Below the pieces are notes generated by a model that ran no database searches, was not told where the DNA came from, and worked only from the letters and a program-made list of their open reading frames with translations. This document shows positions 24,591 to 31,168 of a DNA stretch of 31,168 bases, piece by piece; position 1 is the first letter of the stretch; each line of letters starts with the position of its first letter. Origin of the DNA: CAZSVI01 sp964610205 (GTDB lineage Bacteria > Bacillota > Clostridia > DSM-8532); NCBI GenBank assembly GCA_964610205.1, contig CAZSVI010000030.1, forward strand, positions 1 to 31,168, in the 5' to 3' direction. Both the position numbers and the translations under genes were made by a program.

Positions 24591-24643
24591 CAGACCGACG
24601 GTCTGTCTGTATTTATTATATCCCCTGATGTAAAAGAAGTCAA
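24591..24643 (-). promoter_or_regulatory. Promoter and TetR-type operator of the tetR-rph-like operon
   Basis: On the minus strand, TTGACT (24643-24638), a 17-bp spacer and TATAAT (24620-24615) form a near-consensus promoter. CAGACCGACGGTCTG at 24591-24605 is a perfect 15-bp palindrome around one central base. It covers the expected transcription start, the standard arrangement for a TetR autorepressor. Confidence 0.85.
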
Positions 24644-25560
24644 TAATAATTTCCAAAAACAAAAAGCATTTTCTATAAACAAGTTACGATTCAAGGGTAA
24701 ACCCTTTCAATCCGCGGGGTCTGACCTCAGATTTATACCGGAGGTAAACATAGCAGATGGAACAGTTTGAAAAGCTAATAATTGCCGTTTTGTGTAGTAA
24801 CAGAGATAAAGATATATCCTTTCGTGATCGGTCGCCGCATATTGCCGGCCTGTAGCAAATAATTACATGGTGTTTCAGAAATTTAGTAAATTGCTATTTA
24901 ATATTGAATTGTAAAATAAACCATGCTAATATTTTCTTTACAGTACTGTTTATATTAAACCCATATTATCATTTTTAGCTCACTTAGAATACATATCTTA
25001 GCCACCAGTATTTATTCAGAACTACACTTTCATACTGCTGCAGCCCAAAGACTAATCGGATGCATACGATGTCTTTGAGCAACAAAATACAGGAATAGTA
25101 TGGTGACGGTAATATAACTTCTACCTCGTTGAAACAGCGTTTTACAATTATGAATATTGTTTAGCCGCATCCCGGTAATCTGCAAAGTCTATTTTTAATG
25201 ATTTGTAGGCCACAATTAAATAAGCGTATTTGCAGCGCATTAAATGGCGTTATAAAACATTTCAATCGTTGTGCAGAGTTTTTATTCCTTTGCAACTCTT
25301 TTGTCAACCGGAAATATAAAAAATCGGATCCGTCTTTGCGTAGCTTATTAAAGGAGAAATCTAGCGTACTGCGAGTTACTGTTACAACCATACTATTCAA
25401 AAGGATATTTGAAAATAAGGCATTTGCTAACGTAGCATAACGTTGAGGTTTCGTTGATAAATGCACTAGCTATGGGTTTGAAACAGTACCTCTATTATAG
25501 TCTTAATAATACTTTGCAGACAAATAATTTATATCTATTTTTTGAATTGGAGGTTTATTT
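24644..25560. other. Long intergenic stretch with no supported gene
   Basis: About 0.9 kb between the tetR promoter and the secreted beta-helix gene. Only short unconvincing ORFs occur on either strand, with no recognisable domain, and base composition is AT-rich. A 32-codon ORF at 24757-24855 has a GGAGGT upstream but no recognisable product. The last 60 bp must contain the promoter for the secreted protein, but no convincing -35/-10 pair was found. The stretch could be a decayed gene region or a long regulatory leader. Confidence 0.6.
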
Positions 25561-28005
25561 ATGAATATGAAACGATTTTCTTTATTCTTAGTTTTTGTAT
25601 TAGTTCTCAATTCATTTTTATTCGCACCTTCGAGTAATGCTGCAACAGTTCGCCATGTTGGTCCGGGTCAAACTTATAACGGTACCAGCAGTGCGGTTAT
25701 ACAACAGGCTATAAATGCAGCCAGTGCAGGCGATACAATTTATCTTCACCAGGCAACCTATAATATAAGCGGACCGATAGTCCTTAAAAGCGGCCTGACT
25801 CTTAAAGGAGACGGAATTAATAAGACAATCATTTATGGTGCTTCCGATGTATGCACAACATATAACCAGGATGCATACGTTATGTGTAAAAATGTTTCCA
25901 ATGTCGAGATATACGGAATCACTTTCAATAGTGCTTCAACAGGTCCTCAGGATAATGGCCATGGTTCATTATACCGGAATTGTATAACTGCAAGAGACAG
26001 CAGCAATATTACTGTTCACGATTGCTCCGCTCCAAAGTGGACTTATCTGGATTTTTTCAAGGGCTCGAATAGCACTGATTTAAAAATGTATAATTGCGAT
26101 ATTGTAACCGGTCATGCCGGCGGTTATTTTTATAATTGCCAAGATGTGGAGGCTTATGACAATAGGATACTGGTATATACTAATGCCGGTCTAAGAGGTG
26201 ATGGCACTACGAATCAAGTATTTCATCACAATACAATATGGTGCGAAGCAAGTAGCGGCCAGGCTGCATTTGAATTCCAGAACAATTGCAACAATACCGA
26301 AATGCACCACAATTTAGTATATGATTTCTCAAAATCCTATAGTTATCATTGTGTTACTCAAAATTGGGCCGGTTCGGCATATGGTTCAGTAAGCTTCCAT
26401 GATAATGTTTACTGGAATTGCTCCGGCGGGGTAGAAATAGGTACAGGTACAGGTAATGAAGTGGATCCGCCAAATCGTAATGTTTCTGATTGGGAAAATC
26501 AGGGGTACGGTTGCCGATCCGGTGGCGGAACACCGACTGATCCGAATGCCTGGTATTCCGGAACTAATTTTTCTTCACAAGAAACCTTGGGAACAGGCAA
26601 TACCGGAACAAACGTAACTATTGAATTCGATGTAACACCGCTTTACAGTAATACATCAGGTGTCATTGGATATGCGGATTCCTCCACAACCATTAACTCA
26701 TTCAGCAGTATGGCAATGATACTGAGTATGGAAGCCGACAATTACTTCTATGCAAGAAACGGCGGAAGCTATGCAAAGGACGCCAATGTATCCTTTAGCG
26801 CCAACAACGCTTATCATATTAAAATTGTGGCCAACATGTCGGCTGAAACCTATAGTGTTTATGTAACGCCCGCAGGGGGCAGTCAAGTTCAGATAGCAAA
26901 CAATTATGCATTCAGAACGGATGCCCCCTTAACCGATGACGTTGGAAAGGTGTGTCTAAACAGCGCCACCACCAATAATAATGATTTTAAAATTAACAAC
27001 CATACAGTTAACACCGGAGCCACAACCTGGTATTCCGGAACTAATTTTTCTTCACAAGAAACCTTGGGAACAGGCAATACCGGAACAAACGTAACTATTG
27101 AATTCGATGTAACACCGCTTTACAGTAATACATCAGGTGTCATTGGATATGCGGATTCCTCCACAACCATTAACTCATTCAGCAGTATGGCAATGATACT
27201 GAGTATGGAAGCCGACAATTACTTCTATGCAAGAAACGGCGGAAGCTATGCAAAGGACGCCAATGTATCCTTTAGCGCCAACAACGCTTATCATATTAAA
27301 ATTGTGGCCAACATGTCGGCTGAAACCTATAGTGTTTATGTAACGCCCGCAGGGGGCAGTCAAGTTCAGATAGCAAACAATTATGCATTCAGAACTGGGT
27401 CTCCGGCCACCGATGATGTCGGTAAGGTATGCCTTAACAGCGCCACCACCAATAATAATGATTTTAAGATAGCAAACCATACAGTAACTGCCGGATCGTT
27501 AAATCCTGTAACCTTTAATCCGTCTGCTGATGCTTTCGTAAGGGGCGGTACTTATGCAAATACAAATTATGGTACCAGCACGGCTCTGGAAGTAAAATCT
27601 GATAACAATTCTTCATACCAAAGAAAAAGCTATCTCAAATTTAATTTTGGCAGCATATCCGGAAGTTCTGTACAAAGTGCTAAACTGAGAGTATATGTCA
27701 GCGCTACGGATGGAGATGCAAGCACCATTAAGTTGTATGGAAATTCCACAAAAAGCTGGACTGAAAGTTCTCTCACATGGAATAATGCCCCATCATCCAG
27801 CACCTATATCGGAAGTATAAATGTCAGTGCTGCCGCAGGCACATGGTATGAAATTGATGTTAAAAACTATGTAAACAGCAACATGTCGGATAAAATAGTA
27901 TCTTTTGTGTTGCTTAATGACGGAACTCCGACAAACGGTAATAAAACTACATTTAGCAGCAAGGAAGCTGCAAGCAACAAGCCCCAGCTAATTATTACCC
28001 CATAA
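25561..28005 (+). CDS. Secreted parallel beta-helix protein with tandem beta-sandwich modules and DNRLRE/CBM96-like domain
   Basis: 814-aa exported protein. A signal peptide covers residues 1 to about 27 (hydrophobic core then SSNA). Residues about 30-320 read as a right-handed parallel beta-helix with recurring N-x-T/V/I strands, a fold shared with pectate lyases and other polysaccharide lyases. No catalytic set could be assigned. Two modules of about 150 residues begin at W331 and W490, exactly 159 codons apart, and are probably beta-sandwich or carbohydrate-binding. Residues about 650-814 match the DNRLRE/CBM96 type (ADAFVRGGTYANTNYGTS, YLKFNFGS, WTESSLTWNNAP, WYEIDVKNYV). TTGGAGGT precedes the ATG. 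No cell-wall anchor or dockerin is visible, so it is likely released and acts on plant polysaccharide (inference). Confidence 0.85.
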   Translation: MNMKRFSLFLVFVLVLNSFLFAPSSNAATVRHVGPGQTYNGTSSAVIQQAINAASAGDTIYLHQATYNISGPIVLKSGLTLKGDGINKTIIYGASDVCTTYNQDAYVMCKNVSNVEIYGITFNSASTGPQDNGHGSLYRNCITARDSSNITVHDCSAPKWTYLDFFKGSNSTDLKMYNCDIVTGHAGGYFYNCQDVEAYDNRILVYTNAGLRGDGTTNQVFHHNTIWCEASSGQAAFEFQNNCNNTEMHHNLVYDFSKSYSYHCVTQNWAGSAYGSVSFHDNVYWNCSGGVEIGTGTGNEVDPPNRNVSDWENQGYGCRSGGGTPTDPNAWYSGTNFSSQETLGTGNTGTNVTIEFDVTPLYSNTSGVIGYADSSTTINSFSSMAMILSMEADNYFYARNGGSYAKDANVSFSANNAYHIKIVANMSAETYSVYVTPAGGSQVQIANNYAFRTDAPLTDDVGKVCLNSATTNNNDFKINNHTVNTGATTWYSGTNFSSQETLGTGNTGTNVTIEFDVTPLYSNTSGVIGYADSSTTINSFSSMAMILSMEADNYFYARNGGSYAKDANVSFSANNAYHIKIVANMSAETYSVYVTPAGGSQVQIANNYAFRTGSPATDDVGKVCLNSATTNNNDFKIANHTVTAGSLNPVTFNPSADAFVRGGTYANTNYGTSTALEVKSDNNSSYQRKSYLKFNFGSISGSSVQSAKLRVYVSATDGDASTIKLYGNSTKSWTESSLTWNNAPSSSTYIGSINVSAAAGTWYEIDVKNYVNSNMSDKIVSFVLLNDGTPTNGNKTTFSSKEAASNKPQLIITP
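26551..26918 (+). repeat. Intragenic direct repeat, copy 1 (368 bp)
   Basis: Matches 27028-27395 base for base as read by eye. The offset is 477 bp (159 codons), so the frame is kept. Beyond 26918 the two modules remain related but differ at many positions. Confidence 0.93.
27028..27395 (+). repeat. Intragenic direct repeat, copy 2 (368 bp)
   Basis: Second copy of the 26551-26918 unit in the secreted beta-helix gene. The identity stops abruptly within the module, which suggests recent gene conversion rather than an ancient duplication. Confidence 0.93.
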
Positions 28006-28144
28006 AAGCGTTAGGCTACCCAACAAATACCTGATTGCTATCATTGGCTCATTGTGGCTGTTGTTTAAAGTACTTTCTAATCCACTTAGCAAGTTCAGCA
28101 ACGAGGTGATAGCTTTACAAGCATACACAGTATCTATACCTAAT

Positions 28145-28190
28145 GGGGCAGGAACGGCTCTTTTTGTCGCAACCCTGCCCTTTTTATTTT
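28145..28190 (+). terminator. Rho-independent terminator of the secreted protein gene
   Basis: GGGCAGG (28146-28152) pairs with CCTGCCC (28174-28180) across a 21-nt loop, followed by a long T-rich run. It lies 140 bp after the stop codon. The gap from 28006 to 28144 holds no recognisable gene. Confidence 0.75.
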
Positions 28191-28299
28191 TTTGTTTTGC
28201 TTTTTGAATGCTTTCCTCTTAATTACACGATTCCAAACTTATTTAACACGGGAATACCGTTTGATAAAGCCTCAAAATCCTTAGTAATAAAAAGCCTTT

Positions 28300-28327
28300 A
28301 AGGCTTACTTCATTGTAAGCCTTTTTC
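28300..28327. terminator. Bidirectional terminator between convergent genes
   Basis: AAGGCTTAC (28300-28308) pairs with GTAAGCCTT (28315-28323), followed by T on the plus strand. On the minus strand an overlapping AAGCC/GGCTT stem precedes a T-run, so it can also stop transcription from eda. It lies 65 bp beyond the eda stop codon. Confidence 0.75.
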
Positions 28328-28387
28328 CCTTGGTCCGGGTCTCGTGGCGGTCGATTCAAGCCTCAATTCAGGGCTTGTTTAACCGGT

Positions 28388-29032
28388 TCATTTTGCTCTT
28401 GCCTCTTTGATTTTGTTAATAAAGACCTTTGCCGTTTCGGTAATTCTTTTATAGTCTCCTGTTTTCGCTCCTGCTGTCAGGCTGCTGCCGGCTCCAAGTG
28501 CAACCGCTCCAGCCTTTATCCACTCGGCGGCATTGTCTGTGGTAACCCCTCCTGTTGGCATCAGTTCGGCCTGTGGTACAGGACCCTTGATAGATTTAAT
28601 AATTTGAGGTCCAAATAATTCGCCCGGGAAAATCTTAACAATATCCGCTCCTACCTCAAGACATTCCACTACTTCCCGTATTGTCATTGCACCGGGCATG
28701 CAGGCAATGCGATAACGGTTGCACAGTTTTACCGTTTCAGTATTTAAACTTGGGCTGACCACATATTTTGCACCTGACAGAATGGCAATCCTTGCGGTTT
28801 CCGGATCAAGAACAGTTCCGGCACCCAGAATAATCTGCTCCTCGCTGAAGCGTTTTGCCAGAGTTTCAATGACCTTGTGTGCTCCGGGAACCGTAAAGGT
28901 AATTTCAATAGCGGGCACCCCACCTTCAAGACATGCTTCCGTAACCCGGAGAGCCACATCCTCATTTTCGGCCCTGACAACCGCAACCAGCCCGGTCTCG
29001 CAGATACGGGTAATAATTCCTTCCTTTTTCAT
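28388..29032 (-). CDS. eda: KDPG/KHG aldolase (2-dehydro-3-deoxy-phosphogluconate aldolase)
   Basis: 214-aa class I aldolase that splits 2-keto-3-deoxy-6-phosphogluconate into pyruvate and glyceraldehyde 3-phosphate, and may also act on 4-hydroxy-2-oxoglutarate. The catalytic residues are visible: E43 in AIEITFTVPGA and the Schiff-base lysine K133 in ADIVKIFPG, with the phosphate-binding loop around MPTGGV (158-163). The start at 29032 has GAGAGGTG about 7 nt upstream. An in-frame extension to 29149 runs through an intergenic repeat and is not coding. It is the last enzyme of uronate (pectin) breakdown, and the convergent neighbour is a secreted beta-helix protein, but the two are not in one operon. 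Confidence 0.95.
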   Translation of the reverse strand: MKKEGIITRICETGLVAVVRAENEDVALRVTEACLEGGVPAIEITFTVPGAHKVIETLAKRFSEEQIILGAGTVLDPETARIAILSGAKYVVSPSLNTETVKLCNRYRIACMPGAMTIREVVECLEVGADIVKIFPGELFGPQIIKSIKGPVPQAELMPTGGVTTDNAAEWIKAGAVALGAGSSLTAGAKTGDYKRITETAKVFINKIKEARAK

Positions 29033-29102
29033 TATAAACACCTCTCTATACAAATTTTTAAATAACTCCTGTTTTTTACTATATAAATTAAATAAAGTTT
29101 TT

Positions 29103-29160
29103 GTTTCATTCTGAGCAAAGCGAAGAATCTTTTCCTGAGAGATAAGCAAGATCCTTTTAT
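29103..29160. repeat. Intergenic repeat of the FAQNE type
   Basis: On the minus strand the segment reads like the widespread intergenic unit that translates as RFAQNE (AAGATTCTTCGCTTTGCTCA). It lies between eda and the flippase gene and would spuriously extend the eda reading frame. Such units recur in many Firmicutes genomes (recollection, not searched). Only this copy was noticed in the window. Confidence 0.5.
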
Positions 29161-29173
29161 ATAGTAAGTGCTT

Positions 29174-30661
29174 TCATTTTTTCAGGTTCTTAACCCATGC
29201 CACTGCATTTTTTACTTCCGAATCTATTTCTTTGGTTACATATAAACAACCAATATATACAAGGACTCCGAGCAGAACAAATATCAGAAGCGCCAGCGCG
29301 GATTGAGAAAAACGGTTAATCAAAAGATAAACAACAACACCCATCAGAACGCAGCTTAACAGTATCCTGATAACGCTTAACGGAATAAAATTAATTTTTA
29401 AAACTTTTCTGCCCCGCAGCATGGAAAGCGCCAGATATATAAGATACGACAGCAAAGTACTGACAGCCGCAACCCGGTATCCATACAACGGAATAAATAT
29501 GATATTAACCCCAAGGTTAACCACCGCGCTGATTAACGTATTATAAAAAAGCGGTTTTGTGTTCGCGGTAAGCTCCCATGCCTTATTGCTGTATTCGGCA
29601 AGTCCATAAAAGAACATTCCCCCTGCAACAAATATAATAACGAAACCCTGTTCACGGAACGCTTCATCAAGAAAAAGCCTGGATATTGTAGGTGCCAGAA
29701 CACTGATTCCAACAAGAGCGGGCATGGAAACCAGTAAATAATATCTAACGGCTTGGGACAGCAGGTGTTGGGACTGAGCCTTATTATTCTGCCGCCAGGT
29801 TTTAATAATCATCGGATATACGCCGCGCATCACGGCAACCAGAATCATGGTAAATATATTGGAGGAGATTTGATAGTTTGCATGGTATATTCCCATCTGA
29901 TCAGTACCCAGAATAGGAGTTATAACATACCTGTCCGAAAGATTCAGAATACTCATGGTAAGATTTACCGCAACCAGTGGCATACTGAATATGAGAAATT
30001 TCTTCATAACCTTCCGGGAAAAGAACCTGAAAGTAATATATTTTCCAAGCTGCAGGCGTATAGAGATAACAAGTATTATCAAAGTATCTATAATCATGCT
30101 GCTGATAACCGCTGCGGCAGGAGTAAATGAGTTGGTGCGGTATTTCATTACAAGAAGAACCGTCAGTGATAGCTTTGCGGCAACCGAAAAGATGGACAGA
30201 ACAAGGTGCAGCTTGGCTCTTCTTGTTGCTGCCAGTATTGACAGCAGAATTTGCGTTGTGTTATACGTAACAAACTGTAATATACCCAGAATATATAATT
30301 GGGTCAGCCAGTTTTCATGATGGGAACCGATTATCAGAATACCGATAATCCCGGCAAAAACGGCAATGCCGTTAATAGATATCCAGAGAGTAAAGGAGGT
30401 TGAATAAAACAGAACCCGTTTTTTGTTTCCGTCAAACGAATTGGCATACCTGAAAACAGACTGTATAAGCCATCCCAGAAGCAGAAATGAAGATATGTTT
30501 ACGGTTGTTGTAACAAGACCGTAGGTTCCGTAAACATCGGTTCCAAAAAAACCGGTATAAAGGGTAATGGTTAGAAGACCTATCACCCCTTCGATTATCC
30601 TTGCCGGCAGGTACAACATGGTATCCTTGACCATGATTTTTTTTACTTCATTTGTATTCAA
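29174..30661 (-). CDS. Polysaccharide flippase (Wzx-like, MVF/MATE superfamily)
   Basis: 495-aa polytopic membrane protein with about 14 hydrophobic segments, of the oligosaccharide flippase family that moves lipid-linked sugar units across the membrane for capsule or exopolysaccharide assembly. Family-like stretches are the N-terminal YLPARIIEGVIGLLTITLYT and the repeated pattern of small and aromatic residues in helices. The start is probably TTG at 30661, since AGGTG lies 7 nt upstream; ATG at 30634 is the alternative. It follows the adenylate-forming enzyme by 34 nt on the same strand, consistent with one surface-polysaccharide operon continuing to the right of the window. Sugar specificity cannot be told. 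Confidence 0.88.
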   Translation of the reverse strand: MNTNEVKKIMVKDTMLYLPARIIEGVIGLLTITLYTGFFGTDVYGTYGLVTTTVNISSFLLLGWLIQSVFRYANSFDGNKKRVLFYSTSFTLWISINGIAVFAGIIGILIIGSHHENWLTQLYILGILQFVTYNTTQILLSILAATRRAKLHLVLSIFSVAAKLSLTVLLVMKYRTNSFTPAAAVISSMIIDTLIILVISIRLQLGKYITFRFFSRKVMKKFLIFSMPLVAVNLTMSILNLSDRYVITPILGTDQMGIYHANYQISSNIFTMILVAVMRGVYPMIIKTWRQNNKAQSQHLLSQAVRYYLLVSMPALVGISVLAPTISRLFLDEAFREQGFVIIFVAGGMFFYGLAEYSNKAWELTANTKPLFYNTLISAVVNLGVNIIFIPLYGYRVAAVSTLLSYLIYLALSMLRGRKVLKINFIPLSVIRILLSCVLMGVVVYLLINRFSQSALALLIFVLLGVLVYIGCLYVTKEIDSEVKNAVAWVKNLKK

Positions 30662-30695
30662 ACTATTTCACCTGTAAACTTAGTATTTTTATCGG

Positions 30696-31168
30696 TTACA
30701 ACCGGACATAAGGCACAATACTCATACACTTGATGGGAAATTCCCTTTTTGAATATCGTATCTTGCCGGATGCTGCCGGTTCGATATGATCAACATATTC
30801 AAGATGTATATTAATTCTTCCCATTGTTTTATATATTTCATCCATATAATACCGCACTTCATCTTCTTTAAAGGAATCGCTCTTAATTATTCGCAAAGAA
30901 ACATCCTGAAGTGTTTTCTGGATAATTTGGAACTGTTTGATACTGGGATAACTCCGTGCAAGGTTACAGAAATAAACCCCATGGACATAGCTTCCGTTGG
31001 ACGCTACAAAGATGTCATCCTCACGGCCTTCTATTTTCTCCATCAATGGAAGATTTACTCCGCATGAGCACTTTTCAGAGGATAGTACGGCAACGTCCCC
31101 CAACTGATATCTCAAACGCGGCATGGAATAGTTATTCAAATCGGTAATAATAACAAGTCCGCTTTCCC
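30696..31168 (-). CDS. PaaK/CapK-like adenylate-forming enzyme, C-terminal part (runs off window)
   Basis: Partial gene: the reading frame is open through the window edge, so the N-terminal part is missing. The visible 157 residues hold the hinge region TDLNNYSMPRLRYQLGDV, followed by a cysteine pair (CSCG), a DIFVASNG segment and the final PAASGKIRYSKREF, whose lysine corresponds to the C-terminal catalytic lysine of adenylate-forming enzymes. The pattern matches phenylacetate-CoA-ligase-like proteins, including CapK of capsule clusters. Being next to a flippase suggests acyl or amino-acid activation for surface polysaccharide decoration (inference). An internal TTG at 31139 is not the true start. 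Confidence 0.85.
   Translation of the reverse strand, partial: ESGLVIITDLNNYSMPRLRYQLGDVAVLSSEKCSCGVNLPLMEKIEGREDDIFVASNGSYVHGVYFCNLARSYPSIKQFQIIQKTLQDVSLRIIKSDSFKEDEVRYYMDEIYKTMGRINIHLEYVDHIEPAASGKIRYSKREFPIKCMSIVPYVRL

Noticed and set aside
24757..24855. 32-codon ORF with a GGAGGT upstream
   Set aside because: Spacing of 11 nt is long, the peptide (MEQFEKLIIAVLCSNRDK...) is unrecognised, and its region looks non-coding. Not enough support for a gene call.
26551..27480. CRISPR array or transposon suggested by long direct repeats
   Set aside because: The repeats are in frame inside one secreted protein gene and are 368 bp long with no spacers, terminal inverted repeats or transposase.
29033..29149. 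39-residue N-terminal extension of KDPG aldolase
   Set aside because: It runs through an intergenic repeat, and the internal ATG at 29032 has a good ribosome binding site and the normal family length.

Overview
The window looks like chromosome from a low-to-moderate GC, Gram-positive anaerobe of the Clostridia, probably a plant-polysaccharide degrader. The signs are strong GGAGG ribosome binding sites, several TTG starts, a YesM/YesN-type two-component pair, a lipoprotein-anchored sugar-type ABC transporter, and a secreted beta-helix protein with carbohydrate-binding-type modules. A run of 10 N at 4986-4995 marks a draft assembly join inside the transporter's binding-protein gene.

Layout. 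(1) 74-3211, minus: histidine kinase then AraC-type response regulator, divergent from (2) 3663-14439, plus: a long cluster with a CUT1-type binding lipoprotein, two permeases (no ATPase in the window), two overlapping nucleoside-hydrolase-family genes (the second has lost the metal-binding aspartates), a cysteine-rich DUF1847-type protein, a PLP aminotransferase, a DUF401-type membrane protein, and a tandem pair of further nucleoside hydrolases. It reads as uptake and dismantling of an N-ribosyl compound, controlled by the neighbouring two-component system. The substrate is unknown. (3) 14581-14743: a lone tRNA-Pro(CGG) with its own promoter and terminator. (4) 14844-20869, plus: an S24 (LexA/CI-like) autoprotease repressor, then a TerB_N/TerB_C protein, a BrxD-like (DUF2791) ATPase and an Lhr-like helicase. 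The last three match the Shango anti-phage system (SngA, SngB, SngC). The repressor promoter carries two identical TTGCA-N5-TGCAA dyads, one over the -35 box, so the defence operon is probably kept silent and released when the repressor is cleaved. A 93-nt imperfect hairpin follows the operon.

(5) 21207-24643, minus: a TetR-family regulator and a rifampicin-phosphotransferase-like enzyme in a two-gene operon, with a clear promoter and a 15-bp palindromic operator. (6) 24644-25560: about 0.9 kb with no supported gene. (7) 25561-28005, plus: a secreted parallel beta-helix protein with two tandem modules, sharing a 368-bp stretch identical by eye, and a C-terminal DNRLRE/CBM96-like domain. (8) 28388-31168, minus: KDPG aldolase (eda), a Wzx/MVF-type flippase, and the C-terminal end of a PaaK/CapK-like adenylate-forming enzyme that runs off the window.

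The two most notable systems are the repressor-controlled Shango-like defence operon and the four-member nucleoside-hydrolase cluster with its coupled pseudoenzyme. All family assignments were made by reading motifs. No database search was run.
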